A DNA stretch of 64,000 bases, taken from assembly GCF_008123965.1 (NCBI RefSeq), contig NZ_VSTH01000049.1, positions 16,429 to 80,428 on the forward strand, given 5' to 3'. The stretch's first letter is position 1, and every line of letters starts with the position of its first letter. The notes beneath the pieces were generated by a model. It ran no database searches and was not told the DNA's origin. It was given only the letters and a program-made list of their open reading frames with translations. This document shows positions 11,623 to 21,810 of the stretch, in pieces. This DNA is from Bradyrhizobium hipponense. GTDB lineage: Bacteria; Pseudomonadota; Alphaproteobacteria; Rhizobiales; Xanthobacteraceae. Position numbers and translations under genes: made by a program.

Positions 11623-12830
11623 TGCAGCAAGGCGAGGCGCGGCCGCACGAGCACAGTTTGCCGGCCGCGCTCTACGTCATCTCCGGCGCGAGCTTCGCTG
11701 CGGCGCTGTCGGCGCGGGCGCTCGATCCGGTGCTGCCGCATGTCGCCGAGGATTTTGGCGTCACCATCGCGACTGCCGCCGGCTTTGCCGCTGTGTTCGC
11801 CTTCACCTTTTCCATCATCCAGCCGCTGGTCGGCGCCGCCGCCGATCTGTTCGGCAAGACCCGGTTGATGATCGGCTGTCTCGCGCTGCTCGGTCTTGCC
11901 AACATTCTCGGTGCGCTCTCGACCTCGTTCTCGCTGCTCTTCGCCAGTCGCATCCTCGCCGGCATCGGTTCGGGCGGCGTGTTTCCGGTCGCGCTAAGCC
12001 TGACCAGTGATCTTGTAGGGCCAGAGAAGCGGCAGGTCGCGATCAGCCGCACGCTCGCCGGCGCAATGACCGGAAACCTGCTCGGCGCCTCGGCCTCCGG
12101 CCTGATCGGCGATTTTCTCGGTTGGCGCGGCGTGCTGGCGGTGCTCGGCGTACTGGTGATCGTCGCATCGATCGCGGTGGGGGCCGGCTTTCATGGTGCG
12201 AAGGTCAAGCATCCGCCGAAGACGAGCCTGTCGGCGTTGAAGGCGGGCTATCGCACCATCTTCACCAATCCGAACGCCTATGTCTGCTATTCGGCGGTGT
12301 TCGTCGAAGGCTGCTGTGTGCTCGGCCTGTTTCCCTACATCGCCTCGTTCCTGTTCGAGCTCGGCCAGACCTCGCTCTCGATTGCCGGCATCGTGATCGC
12401 AGGCTTTGCGGTCGGCGGCTTGTTCTACACGATGACCGTGTCACGCCTGCTGCCGTGGCTGGGCATGAAGGGAATGATGATCGCGGGCATGACGCTGGTG
12501 GCCTCGCAGCTCGTCGCTGTCGCCTTTGGTCCGCGCTGGGAAGTGCAGGCGCTGAACCTCGTGGTGATGGGCTGGGGCTTCTACATCGCCCATGGCTGTC
12601 TTCAGGTCTTTGCCAGCGAGCTCTCGGTCGAGGCGCGCGCCACCGCGCTGTCGCTGCATTCGTTCTTCTTCTTTATGGGACAAACGGTCGGACCGCTCGC
12701 CTATGGCTTCGGACTCCAGCATGGCGGCAAGGTGCCGACGCTGTTCGCGAGCGCCGCGATCATGGTGGTCCTCGGTGTCGTCTGCGCCCGGTTGCTCAAG
12801 CCGCGTGCACCATCCGACGCGCGGGCTTGA
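11622..12830 (+). CDS. Major facilitator superfamily transporter
   Basis: The ATG at 11622 shares bases with the kdsA stop, giving a 402-residue inner-membrane protein with about twelve hydrophobic segments. PLVGAAADLFGKTRLMIG between helices 2 and 3 matches the MFS loop signature, and GIGSGGVFPVALSLTSDLVGPEKRQVA is a typical helix 4-5 region of drug/proton antiporters. The substrate is unknown. Coupling to kdsA is positional and does not by itself imply a lipopolysaccharide substrate. There is a 104-base gap to the glutaminase gene. Confidence 0.85.
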   Translation: MQQGEARPHEHSLPAALYVISGASFAAALSARALDPVLPHVAEDFGVTIATAAGFAAVFAFTFSIIQPLVGAAADLFGKTRLMIGCLALLGLANILGALSTSFSLLFASRILAGIGSGGVFPVALSLTSDLVGPEKRQVAISRTLAGAMTGNLLGASASGLIGDFLGWRGVLAVLGVLVIVASIAVGAGFHGAKVKHPPKTSLSALKAGYRTIFTNPNAYVCYSAVFVEGCCVLGLFPYIASFLFELGQTSLSIAGIVIAGFAVGGLFYTMTVSRLLPWLGMKGMMIAGMTLVASQLVAVAFGPRWEVQALNLVVMGWGFYIAHGCLQVFASELSVEARATALSLHSFFFFMGQTVGPLAYGFGLQHGGKVPTLFASAAIMVVLGVVCARLLKPRAPSDARA

Positions 12831-12934
12831 AGGAAGTATCAAACTACCGCTCATCGTGTTTGAGTGTCACGGCCGCTTCCCGCATGCATGGCACGAGGAT
12901 TGCTTCGATTTTGAGCAAATCGAGGTGAGAGACC

Positions 12935-14809
12935 GTGGACGCCCAGCCCAGCCGTTCGCCCAGCGCAGCCGGCGCGACCCGACCAACCGGATATCCTACC
13001 AGGCCACCGCTACGGCGCTTCCTGACCGATTGCCACGCGGAATTCAGGCTCGACGGTTCGGGCGAACTTGCCGATTACATTCCGGAGCTGAAGCGCGCCA
13101 ATCCCGACCATTTCGGGATCGCGCTCGTCACCATTGACGGCCACATCTACGAAGTCGGTGATAGCGAGGTGCCGTTCACCATCCAGTCGGTTTCGAAGGC
13201 CTTCGTGTTCGCGCTGGCGCTGGAGATGGTCGGCGAGGAGCGCGTCGCCGCCACCATCGGCGTCGAGCCGAGCGGCGAGGCTTTCAATTCGATCCGGCTC
13301 ACCAACGACAACCGCCCCTTCAACCCCATGGTCAATGCCGGCGCAATCGCCTGCTCCGGCCTGATCTACGAGGTGGACGGGAAGGGCGCCTTCGAGCGCG
13401 TCCGCTCCAAGCTCAGCCAGTTCGCCGGGCGCGAGCTTGGCGTCGACGAGGCCGTGCATGCCTCGGAGACCGCGACCGGCAACCGCAACCGCGCCATCGC
13501 GTGGCTATTGCGCAATTACGCGGTGCTTCCGGATGACGTCGATGCGGTGCTTGACGTATATTTCCGGCAATGCGCGATCCTGGTGACCGCACGCGATCTG
13601 GCGGTGATGGCGGCCACGCTCGCCAATCGCGGCATCAATCCGGTGACGGGTGCGCAGGTGATTACGCCGCATATCGTCGCCCGCACGTTGTCGGTGATGA
13701 CCAGCTCGGGCATGTACGACTATGCCGGCGAGTGGACCTATCGCGTCGGCATCCCCGCCAAGAGTGGCGTCGGCGGCGGCATCGTCGCGGCGCTGCCGTC
13801 GCAATTGGGGCTCGGCACCTTCTCGCCGCTGCTCGACAATCACTTCAACAGCGTGCGCGGCCTGAAAGTCTGCGAGGCGCTGTCGGCGCGGTTCGACCTG
13901 CACATGCTCAACCGCAATGCCGACGTCCGCACCTGCATCATGGCGGATTACGACGCCTACGGCATCTCCTCGCGCCGCAGCCGCCCGCCGCACGAGCAGC
14001 AGATCCTCGATGATCGCCACAGCGACGTCCGCATCCTCGAGCTGGTCGGCGCGCTCAGTTTCGGCACCATCGATTACATCACGCGAAGGCTCGCCAGCGA
14101 GCCGCCGAACGCGCCGCTGTTGATCATCGATTTCCGCCGCGTTCCCGACATCACCGCGGCTGGCGCCGAGTTGCTCGGGGAAACTCTGACCGCGCTTCGC
14201 AATATCGGTATCACCACGATTCTGTCCGGCTTCGAGGAGACGTCCGCCGTGTGGACGGCGGTCTCGGCGCGCACCGCGGAGCCGCGCCGGCTGCGCCGCT
14301 TTGCGCTGCTCGACGACGCTATCGAATGGGCCGAGGACCAGCTGATCTATCGCTTCGGCGGCTTCACCGACGTGAAGGAGAGCGCGCATCTCGTTGAGCA
14401 GGCCTTGCTGGCCGAGCTCGACACTGATGAGATCGCCGCCATCGTCAAGCTCTCGACCATGCGGCACTACGCGGCCGGCCAGCGGATCATCGCGGCCGGC
14501 GCGGCTGCCAATTCGCTGTTCTTCCTCCAGAGCGGCATGGTCAGTGTTAAATTGCGAAGTGGCGTGCGGCTGGCTTCGCTCGGACCCGGCATGGCGTTCG
14601 GCGAGATGGCGATGCTCGAGAAAAGCCGCAGCGCCGACGTCTTCGCCGATGCGCCCGTCACCTGCCTCGAACTGCCGCTCGACAGCTTTGCCGACTACCG
14701 CCGCGTGCACCTGGAGACCTCGCTGAAGATCATGCGCAACCTCGCCGCCATCCTGGCGCGGCGGCTGGTGCTCGCCAATGCGAAGGTCGACCTGCTTAGC
14801 GCTTATTAG
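12935..14809 (+). CDS. glsA: Glutaminase A fused to STAS and cyclic-nucleotide-binding domains
   Basis: The 624-residue product combines three modules. Residues about 28-330 are a serine-dependent glutaminase that hydrolyses glutamine to glutamate and ammonia; the catalytic Ser85-x-x-Lys88 lies in QSVSK, and the substrate-site segments NPMVNAGAIA, SETATGNRNRAIAWLL and GVGGGIVAALP are intact. Residues about 362-455 resemble a STAS domain (HSDVRILELVGALSFGTIDY, then VPDITAAGAELL). Residues about 498-615 form a cNMP-binding barrel with LGPGMAFGEMAML. E. coli glutaminases have only the first part (about 310 residues), so the tail suggests regulation by a nucleotide or protein partner. Start context is weak; the ATG-equivalent at 12935 lacks a strong ribosome site. 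Confidence 0.88.
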   Translation: MDAQPSRSPSAAGATRPTGYPTRPPLRRFLTDCHAEFRLDGSGELADYIPELKRANPDHFGIALVTIDGHIYEVGDSEVPFTIQSVSKAFVFALALEMVGEERVAATIGVEPSGEAFNSIRLTNDNRPFNPMVNAGAIACSGLIYEVDGKGAFERVRSKLSQFAGRELGVDEAVHASETATGNRNRAIAWLLRNYAVLPDDVDAVLDVYFRQCAILVTARDLAVMAATLANRGINPVTGAQVITPHIVARTLSVMTSSGMYDYAGEWTYRVGIPAKSGVGGGIVAALPSQLGLGTFSPLLDNHFNSVRGLKVCEALSARFDLHMLNRNADVRTCIMADYDAYGISSRRSRPPHEQQILDDRHSDVRILELVGALSFGTIDYITRRLASEPPNAPLLIIDFRRVPDITAAGAELLGETLTALRNIGITTILSGFEETSAVWTAVSARTAEPRRLRRFALLDDAIEWAEDQLIYRFGGFTDVKESAHLVEQALLAELDTDEIAAIVKLSTMRHYAAGQRIIAAGAAANSLFFLQSGMVSVKLRSGVRLASLGPGMAFGEMAMLEKSRSADVFADAPVTCLELPLDSFADYRRVHLETSLKIMRNLAAILARRLVLANAKVDLLSAY

Positions 14810-14925
14810 GATTGGCAAGCAAGCCTGCCCTTAACCGGCACCGGCTTTGTGCTTGCCAAGTTCCCGCATTGTGAAACAATGAATTCGGAGCGGTGAGTCC
14901 CCAATACAATTTCAGGGAGTGACGC

Positions 14926-15378
14926 GTGAGTGAACCGCTGCATCCCGCCGCCCCCCATCACCTGCCTTCCTTCATCACCGCGCCTGGCGACACTGATGTT
15001 CTGATGCTTGTCATCGGCATCTTTCTGGTCGGCGCCGTTCTCGCGGTCGGCAACTTCTATCTGCATCTGCACACTCTGCCGGAGCGGATGGCGCACAAAT
15101 CGCAGAAGCTGCAGTTTGAAATCGTGGCCGTGCTGGGGCTGCTGGCGCTGTTCACTCACAACCACCTGTTCTGGGTGATCGGCCTGTTCCTCGCCATGAT
15201 CGATCTGCCGGACTTCAGCACGCCGCTGCGCAAGATTGCCGGATCGGTGGAGAAGATGGCTGGTGTTGCGCCGGAGCAAGACTCGACCGAGCCGCCACAT
15301 GAAGCCGCTGCAGTGCACACTTCTGCAGCCGCCGATGCCAAGGGCAGCGCCAAGAGCGAGGTGCACGGCCATGCTTGA
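14926..15378 (+). CDS. Small inner-membrane protein paired with HlyD (YiaW/DUF3302-like)
   Basis: The GTG at 14926 is preceded by AGGGAG seven bases upstream. The 150-residue protein has two membrane segments (about residues 25-47 and 66-88), with the motif HTLPERMAHKSQKLQFE between them and THNHLFWVIGLFLA in the second. This resembles the DUF3302/YiaW pattern seen beside yiaV in E. coli. The C-terminal 45 residues are low-complexity Ala/Glu/His. Its last eight bases overlap the HlyD gene, so the two are translated together. It is probably a partner of the HlyD protein; the function is unknown. Confidence 0.7.
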   Translation: MSEPLHPAAPHHLPSFITAPGDTDVLMLVIGIFLVGAVLAVGNFYLHLHTLPERMAHKSQKLQFEIVAVLGLLALFTHNHLFWVIGLFLAMIDLPDFSTPLRKIAGSVEKMAGVAPEQDSTEPPHEAAAVHTSAAADAKGSAKSEVHGHA

Positions 15379-16603
15379 GCTGCTCCTCTGTTCGCTCCTC
15401 ACCATATTTCCGGACTACCTCTACCGTCGCTATCGGCAGGGTAAGCGCATCGGGCACGAAATCACGCTCTATTCGGTCTGGTTTGAACTGCGATTTGGCA
15501 TCGTCGCCTGCCTGATGTTGACGGTGTCGCTGATCACGATGATCTTCTATTTCCATCCGTCGACCTCGTCGGCGACGTTGTTCTATCGGACCGTTCCGAT
15601 CATCTCGGAAGTCACAGGTCGGGTCGCGGAAGTTCATGTCGATGTCAGCGCGTCCGTCAAAAAAGGAGATGTGCTTTTCCGGCTCGACAGCGCCAAGCAG
15701 GAAGCCTCGCTTTTGACAGCCAAGCGCAAGATCGCCGAAGTCGATGCCGCGATGCTGGCGGCGCAAGCCGACGTCTTGAAGGCCGACGGGCAGCTTCAGG
15801 AGGCAAAGGGTTCGTTGCAGCAGGCGACGGACGAGCTCGACACCAAACGCGAATTGCAGAAGCGCAACCCCGGCATCGTTCCGCAACGCGACATCGAAAA
15901 ACTCGAAGTGGTTGCCGCGGGGCGCCAGGGAGCCCTCGACGCAGCGACTGCTTCCAGGCAATCCGTAATGACGCGACTGAGCGCTCTATTGCCGGCGGAG
16001 AAGGCCAGCGCCGAGGCGGCGCTGGCCGAAGCGCAGGTCGATCTGGACAAGACCTTTATTCGCGCCGGCGTCGACGGGCGGGTCGAACAGTTCGGGCTAC
16101 GGCCGGGCGATATCGTCAATCCGATGATACGGTCAGCCGGTGTTCTGATCCCGGAAGGAGCGGGACGGCGCGCGCTCATGGCGGGGTTTGGGCAGATCGA
16201 GGCTCAGGTCATGAAGGTCGGAATGGTGGCCGAAGCCACCTGCATCTCCAAGCCGTGGACGATCATTCCGATGGTCGTGACCAACGTGCAGGACTACATC
16301 GCGGCGGGGCAGTTCAGGGGCGGCGAACAATTGATCGAGGCGCAGCAGGTCGTGCGTCCCGGCACCATCCTGGTTTTCATGGAGCCGATCTACAAGGGCG
16401 GGCTGGAGGGCGTGACGCCCGGCAGCAGTTGTGTCGCCAACGCCTATACCAGCAATCACGAACTGATCTCGTCGGGGAAGCTCAGCGCGTTCAAGAGCTT
16501 CGGTTTGCATGTCGTCGATGCGACCGGACTTGTGCACGCCATGTTGTTGCGGATTCAGGCCCTGCTGCTGCCGATCCAGACGCTGGTGCTGAGCGGGCAT
16601 TGA
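15371..16603 (+). CDS. HlyD-family membrane fusion protein (YiaV-like)
   Basis: The 410-residue product has an inner-membrane anchor near residues 45-68. Next comes the lipoyl-like half motif EVTGRVAEVHVDVSASVKKG, then a long alpha-helical hairpin (about residues 115-235, coiled-coil composition rich in Ala/Glu/Lys/Gln), then the second half motif TFIRAGVDGRVEQFGLRPGD. This is the periplasmic adaptor architecture of HlyD/EmrA proteins. Neither an ABC/RND pump nor an outer-membrane channel is nearby, as is also true of yiaV in E. coli. It overlaps the upstream small membrane protein by eight bases. Confidence 0.85.
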   Translation: MLELLLCSLLTIFPDYLYRRYRQGKRIGHEITLYSVWFELRFGIVACLMLTVSLITMIFYFHPSTSSATLFYRTVPIISEVTGRVAEVHVDVSASVKKGDVLFRLDSAKQEASLLTAKRKIAEVDAAMLAAQADVLKADGQLQEAKGSLQQATDELDTKRELQKRNPGIVPQRDIEKLEVVAAGRQGALDAATASRQSVMTRLSALLPAEKASAEAALAEAQVDLDKTFIRAGVDGRVEQFGLRPGDIVNPMIRSAGVLIPEGAGRRALMAGFGQIEAQVMKVGMVAEATCISKPWTIIPMVVTNVQDYIAAGQFRGGEQLIEAQQVVRPGTILVFMEPIYKGGLEGVTPGSSCVANAYTSNHELISSGKLSAFKSFGLHVVDATGLVHAMLLRIQALLLPIQTLVLSGH

Positions 16604-16626
16604 TCGGCCAGCAAGCACACCGCAGA

Positions 16627-17079
16627 TCAGCCCCGCCCGCGGTACGGCGCGACGCCTTGCTCCGGCACCCATAACCCCTTCGGCACGCGGCCGGTCTGCC
16701 AGAACACGTCGATCGGGATGCCGCCGCGCGGATACCAATAGCCGCCGATGCGCAGCCATTTCGGCTTGATCTCGGCGGCGATGCGCTTGCCGATCATCAC
16801 GGTGCAGTCTTCGTGGAAGGCGCCGTGATTGCGGAAGCTCGCGATGTAGAGCTTGAGCGACTTCGATTCCAGCAGCCACGGACCCGGTGCGTAGTCGATC
16901 ATCAGATGCGCGAAATCCGGCTGTCCCGTGACCGGGCAGAGCGAGGTGAACTCCGGCACGGTGAACCGCACCAGAAAGTCGGTGCCCTTTTGCGGATTAG
17001 GCACGCGGTCGAGCTGCGCTTCCTCCGGTGTGTGCGGCCATTCGACCGCGCGGCCGAGCTGGAGAGATTTCTTCGCCAT
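16627..17079 (-). CDS. queF: NADPH-dependent 7-cyano-7-deazaguanine reductase QueF
   Basis: QueF reduces preQ0 to preQ1 in queuosine biosynthesis. The 150-residue product is the short (unimodular) type. It shows the nucleophile-bearing segment [14 protein letters not shown], the family motif [16 protein letters not shown] (E-S-K-S-L-K) and FHEDC with the catalytic-site His/Glu/Asp. The start at 17079 is chosen because AAGGA lies eight bases upstream; the longer frame to 17100 begins inside a repeat. It converges with the HlyD gene. No preQ1 riboswitch was recognised upstream; that space is occupied by a dispersed repeat. Confidence 0.95.
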   Translation of the reverse strand: MAKKSLQLGRAVEWPHTPEEAQLDRVPNPQKGTDFLVRFTVPEFTSLCPVTGQPDFAHLMIDYAPGPWLLESKSLKLYIASFRNHGAFHEDCTVMIGKRIAAEIKPKWLRIGGYWYPRGGIPIDVFWQTGRVPKGLWVPEQGVAPYRGRG

Positions 17080-17094
17080 CGTTTGCATCCTTTC

Positions 17095-17179
17095 GAGCAT
17101 GATCCGGAAAAGTGGATGCCTGTTTTTCCGAAAAGATCATGCTCAATCAAAACTGGAGCGCGATGGGATCGCGCTCCAG
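17095..17179. repeat. Dispersed palindromic repeat plus perfect 12-bp hairpin
   Basis: GAGCATGATC (17095-17104) is mirrored by GATCATGCTC (17135-17144), with CGGAAAA and TTTTCCG inside, the layout of a repeat widely scattered in Rhizobiales genomes. Immediately after it CTGGAGCGCGAT (17153-17164) pairs perfectly with ATCGCGCTCCAG (17168-17179) around a three-base loop. It sits between two leftward genes, upstream of queF, and may separate their transcripts. The family attribution is from memory of such repeats, not a search. Confidence 0.7.
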
Positions 17180-17212
17180 AGGACGCCGGGATGGACGCAA
17201 TTGTGGCGGTCG

Positions 17213-18190
17213 TCAACCGGTTGCGGTCGTCTGGATCATGACCACGCGGTCGTTGCCGGACTCGCAGCCCCAGAGTTCGCCCGGCCGGCCGTCGAGCTGG
17301 CGGACGTTGGCGTTGGCGCGGTCGCTGGGAAAGCTGGTGAATTTTTCGGTTATGGGATCGAAGCGCACGATCGCATTGGCGGAAAAGTCGCTCAGCCAGA
17401 CCTTGTCCTTGTCGTCGACATAGACCGCGTAGGCGCGCGGACGCTCGCCCGGCAACTTCCAGGTTTTCCAGGAGCCATCGGCGGGATCGTGCACCGAGAC
17501 ATGGCCGCTGTTCCACTCGCTCACCCAGATCCGGCTCCTCGAATCCGACCAGACCCGCCGCGAGCCCTGGTTCGGCGTCGGCGGCTCGACCACGGTCGCA
17601 TGGCCGCTCGCCAGGTCGATCTTCGCGATATGGCTGCCGGCGAGTGAGGCATACCAGACGTCGCCCTTGGGTGTGACGGTGATGCCGTAGGGCCCGACGC
17701 CCTTCGGCGCCTTGAACACCGTCATGTCGCCGGATTTTGGCGCAAGCCGGCCATAATAGCCGGACTGTCCGGTGAACCAGTAGGTGCCGGCCTTATCGAA
17801 CACGCCGGTGTTGAGATTGGCGGAGGCGAATTTCTCCGGCAAGCGGAACAACGTGACCTTCAAATCCGCCGGATCGACCCGCGCGATCGCGTTCTGGCCG
17901 CCTTCGGTAATCCAGGGCGCCCCATCAGGGCCGATCGTCACGCCATGGGGGGCGGCGCCCTGGCCAAGGCTGACGGTCTTGAAACTGCCGTCCTTCGGAT
18001 CGAGCCTGCCAAGCATGCCTTGGCCCTGCGCAGTGAACCAGACCGTGCCGTCGGGCGCGGGCGCGACGTCATGCAGGCCGATGCCGGGGCTGAGCGGGAA
18101 ATATTTTGTCCGGAACGGTCCCTCCTGCGCAAAACTTGGGCGGATCGCGAACAGGGCGGCGCTCGAGGCAAGAAACTGGCGGCGATTCAT
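17213..18190 (-). CDS. Exported beta-propeller protein, virginiamycin B lyase (Vgb)/SMP-30-like
   Basis: The 325-residue protein begins with a Tat-type signal (NRRQFLASSAALFA, cleavage probably after SFA near residue 21), so it should fold before export to the periplasm. The mature part is built of about six to seven repeats with GxDGxxWF-type units, for example APDGTVWFTAQGQGMLGRLD, GPDGAPWITEGGQNAIARVD and TPKGDVWYASLAGSHIAKID, as in Vgb streptogramin lyases. The family is broad and most members are not antibiotic lyases, so no substrate is claimed. It stands alone between the repeat and enolase. Confidence 0.8.
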   Translation of the reverse strand: MNRRQFLASSAALFAIRPSFAQEGPFRTKYFPLSPGIGLHDVAPAPDGTVWFTAQGQGMLGRLDPKDGSFKTVSLGQGAAPHGVTIGPDGAPWITEGGQNAIARVDPADLKVTLFRLPEKFASANLNTGVFDKAGTYWFTGQSGYYGRLAPKSGDMTVFKAPKGVGPYGITVTPKGDVWYASLAGSHIAKIDLASGHATVVEPPTPNQGSRRVWSDSRSRIWVSEWNSGHVSVHDPADGSWKTWKLPGERPRAYAVYVDDKDKVWLSDFSANAIVRFDPITEKFTSFPSDRANANVRQLDGRPGELWGCESGNDRVVMIQTTATG

Positions 18191-18292
18191 GGCGTTACCC
18201 CGACTGTTTGAGATGGAGGTTGGACGCGCAGATCAGGCAGGGTCAAGTTTAGTCCGAGCCGCTTCACGCGTCAGTCGAAGGGCGCCGCCTAA

Positions 18293-19651
<1,359 letters not shown>

Positions 19652-19684
19652 GCCGGCGCTTTGACAACACAGGGGAGGATCGAC

Positions 19685-20818
19685 ATGAGCGACGGCAACA
19701 ACGGCCTGCAACTGCGTTCGCTGATCAAGAAGAGCGGTGAGCTCGAGATCTCGCTGGTCGACGTGCCGACCCCCGAACCCGGCCCGGACGAGGTCGTCGT
19801 CCATGTCGAGGCGGCGCCGATCAACCCGTCCGATCTCGGGCTTTTGGTTGGCGCGGCCGACATGAGCACGGCGAAGGTGTCGGGCACGAAGGAGTCTCCA
19901 GTCATCACCGCGAAGGTGCCGGAGGGCGCGATGCGGGCGATGGCGGGTCGGCTCGACGAGTCCATGCCGGTCGGCAATGAGGGCGCAGGCGTTGTCATCA
20001 AGACCGGCTCGTCCGACGCTGCGAAGGCGCTGATGGGCAAGACCGTCGCGATGATCGGCGGTGCCATGTACACGCAGTACCGAACCCTGAAGGCGAGGGA
20101 CTGCCAGCCGCTACCCGCAGGCACCACCGCAGCGGAGGGCGCGTCCTGGTTTGTCAATCCGCTCACCGCGCTCGGCATGACCGAGACCATGCGTCGCGAG
20201 GGCCACAAGGCGCTGGTGCACACCGCGGCCGCCTCCAATCTCGGGCAGATGCTGAACAAGATCTGCATCAAGGACGGCATCCCGCTGGTCAATATCGTGC
20301 GCAGCAAGGAACAGGCCGACATCCTGCACAAGCTCGGCGCCAAATATGTCGTCGACTCCACCGCGCCGAGCTTCCTTGACGATCTCACCAATGCGCTGGT
20401 CGAGACCGGCGCCACCATCGCCTTCGACGCGATCGGCGGCGGCAAGCTCGCCGGCGACATCCTCAATTGCATGGAAGCCGCGATCAACAAGACCGCCAAG
20501 GAGTACAGCCGCTACGGCTCCAACGTGCACAAGCAGGTCTACGTCTACGGCGCGCTCGACACTCGGCCGATTGAGCTGCCGCGCGGCTTCGGCATGGCCT
20601 GGGGCGTCGGCGGCTGGCTGCTGTTTCCGTTCCTGATGAAGATCGGGCAGGCGGATGTCGCGAAGCTTCGCCAGCGCGTGGTCGATGAGTTGAAGACGAC
20701 CTTTGCCAGCCACTACACCAAAGTGGTGTCGCTTCAGGAGGCGCTCGATCCGGTCAATATCGCGGTGTACGCCAAACGGGCGACCGGCGAGAAATTCCTC
20801 ATCAATCCGAATAAATGA
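19685..20818 (+). CDS. MDR-family zinc-binding-type alcohol dehydrogenase/quinone reductase-like protein
   Basis: GGGGAGGA at 19672-19679 places the start at 19685, giving 377 residues. The N-terminal GroES-like domain shows VPTPEPGPDEVVVHVEAAPINPSDLG and GNEGAGVVIKTG. The Rossmann region has NPLTALGMTETMRREGHKALVHTAAAS and NIVRSKEQADILHKLGAKYVVD, as in NADPH-dependent quinone oxidoreductases. The classical catalytic zinc ligands are not obvious, so it is probably a zinc-free MDR enzyme. The substrate is unknown. The reading frame ends just before a clear intrinsic terminator. Confidence 0.8.
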   Translation: MSDGNNGLQLRSLIKKSGELEISLVDVPTPEPGPDEVVVHVEAAPINPSDLGLLVGAADMSTAKVSGTKESPVITAKVPEGAMRAMAGRLDESMPVGNEGAGVVIKTGSSDAAKALMGKTVAMIGGAMYTQYRTLKARDCQPLPAGTTAAEGASWFVNPLTALGMTETMRREGHKALVHTAAASNLGQMLNKICIKDGIPLVNIVRSKEQADILHKLGAKYVVDSTAPSFLDDLTNALVETGATIAFDAIGGGKLAGDILNCMEAAINKTAKEYSRYGSNVHKQVYVYGALDTRPIELPRGFGMAWGVGGWLLFPFLMKIGQADVAKLRQRVVDELKTTFASHYTKVVSLQEALDPVNIAVYAKRATGEKFLINPNK

Positions 20819-20870
20819 TTCTGTTGGCCCAGAATCCGACGATCTGATCAGTCCGACATCGCATTCGACG

Positions 20871-20902
20871 ATCAGGCCGCCTTGTGGCGGCCTGATTGTT
20901 TT
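20871..20902 (+). terminator. Rho-independent terminator after the MDR oxidoreductase
   Basis: ATCAGGCCGCC (20871-20881) pairs perfectly with GGCGGCCTGAT (20886-20896) around a TTGT loop and is followed by TGTTTT. The 11-bp GC-rich stem and T-run fit an intrinsic terminator for the eno/MDR transcript. Confidence 0.85.
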
Positions 20903-21028
20903 GGGGCGACGGTCTCCTTTCGCGAAACTCAGTGTTTCCAAATCGGATCGGTTCATGCACTTGCATGCATCGGCCGGGATCGCTTAAGTGCCGGCGCTAC
21001 ACTCCCGCTGAAGATTTCGAGGACAACC

Positions 21029-21580
21029 ATGGCCTACAACATCGTCACCATCGCCGGCAGCCTGCGCAAGGACAGCTTCTCGCTGAAGATCGCCAATGCG
21101 CTGGCCAAGCTCGCGCCGGCATCTCTCAAACTCGAGGTCGTCACGCCGGCGGGGATCTCGTTCTTCAACCAGGACCTCGAGGGCGCGCCGCCGGCGGACT
21201 GGCTGGCCTTCCGCGAAGAACTCCAGAAGTCGCACGGCGTCCTGTTCGTCACGCCGGAATACAATCGCGCGATCCCGGGCGTGTTGAAGAATGCCATCGA
21301 CGTTGCCTCGCGGCCCTATGGCAAGAGCTCGTTCAACGGCAAGCCGGTCGGCATCATCTCCAACTCGCCGGGCCCGCTCGGCGGCGTCAGCGCCGCAAAG
21401 ACCCTCCAGAACATCCTGCCCGGCATCGCCGGTCCGATCATGCAGCAGCCTGAGATGTACCTGAACGCCGTCGGCGATGCCTTCGACGCGGACGGCAACC
21501 TGATCAAGGACTCGCTGAAGCCCGTGCTCCAGGCCTATGTCGACGCCTTCGCCGCGCACGTGGCGAAGCATCACGGCTGA
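21029..21580 (+). CDS. NADPH-dependent FMN reductase family flavoprotein
   Basis: The 183-residue flavodoxin-fold protein has the FMN-phosphate loop AGSLRKDSFSLKIANAL near the start. VTPEYNRAIPGVLKNAIDVASR and ISNSPGPLGGVSAAKTLQNIL match the NADPH_red/ChrR/azoreductase group. These enzymes reduce quinones, azo dyes or metal oxyanions; the natural substrate here is unknown. GAGGAC upstream of 21029 supports the start. It is probably monocistronic: a terminator precedes it and a dispersed repeat follows. Confidence 0.85.
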   Translation: MAYNIVTIAGSLRKDSFSLKIANALAKLAPASLKLEVVTPAGISFFNQDLEGAPPADWLAFREELQKSHGVLFVTPEYNRAIPGVLKNAIDVASRPYGKSSFNGKPVGIISNSPGPLGGVSAAKTLQNILPGIAGPIMQQPEMYLNAVGDAFDADGNLIKDSLKPVLQAYVDAFAAHVAKHHG

Positions 21581-21598
21581 AGCCCACACCCAAGTCTC

Positions 21599-21713
21599 CG
21601 TCATGGCCGGGCAGAAGCGCGAAGCGCGCCTTCGCGCTAGGTGTCCCGGCCATCCACGTCTTTCCTTGTGGTGACGAAGAACGTGGATGCCCGGCACAAG
21701 CCCGGGCATGACG
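21599..21713. repeat. Bradyrhizobium-type dispersed inverted repeat (CGTCATG...CATGACG)
   Basis: The element opens with CGTCATGGCCGGGC and closes with GCCCGGGCATGACG. It contains an imperfect inner stem in which CCGGCCATCCACGTCTT faces AAGAACGTGGATGCCCGG. Long near-palindromic repeats of this pattern are frequent between Bradyrhizobium genes, often at transcript ends; here it follows the FMN reductase gene and may act as its terminator. Confidence 0.75.
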
Positions 21714-21810
21714 GCTAGTGAGAAAGAGCCCCGTCTATCGCGCTTCTATGCAACCGACCGGGCAGGGGAAATTAGCACTCCCTTAACCAACCTGTCCCAT
21801 CATTGCCAAA

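Noticed and set aside
16604..17078. preQ1 riboswitch for queF
   Set aside because: The bases upstream of queF belong to a dispersed repeat, and no preQ1 aptamer pattern is visible.
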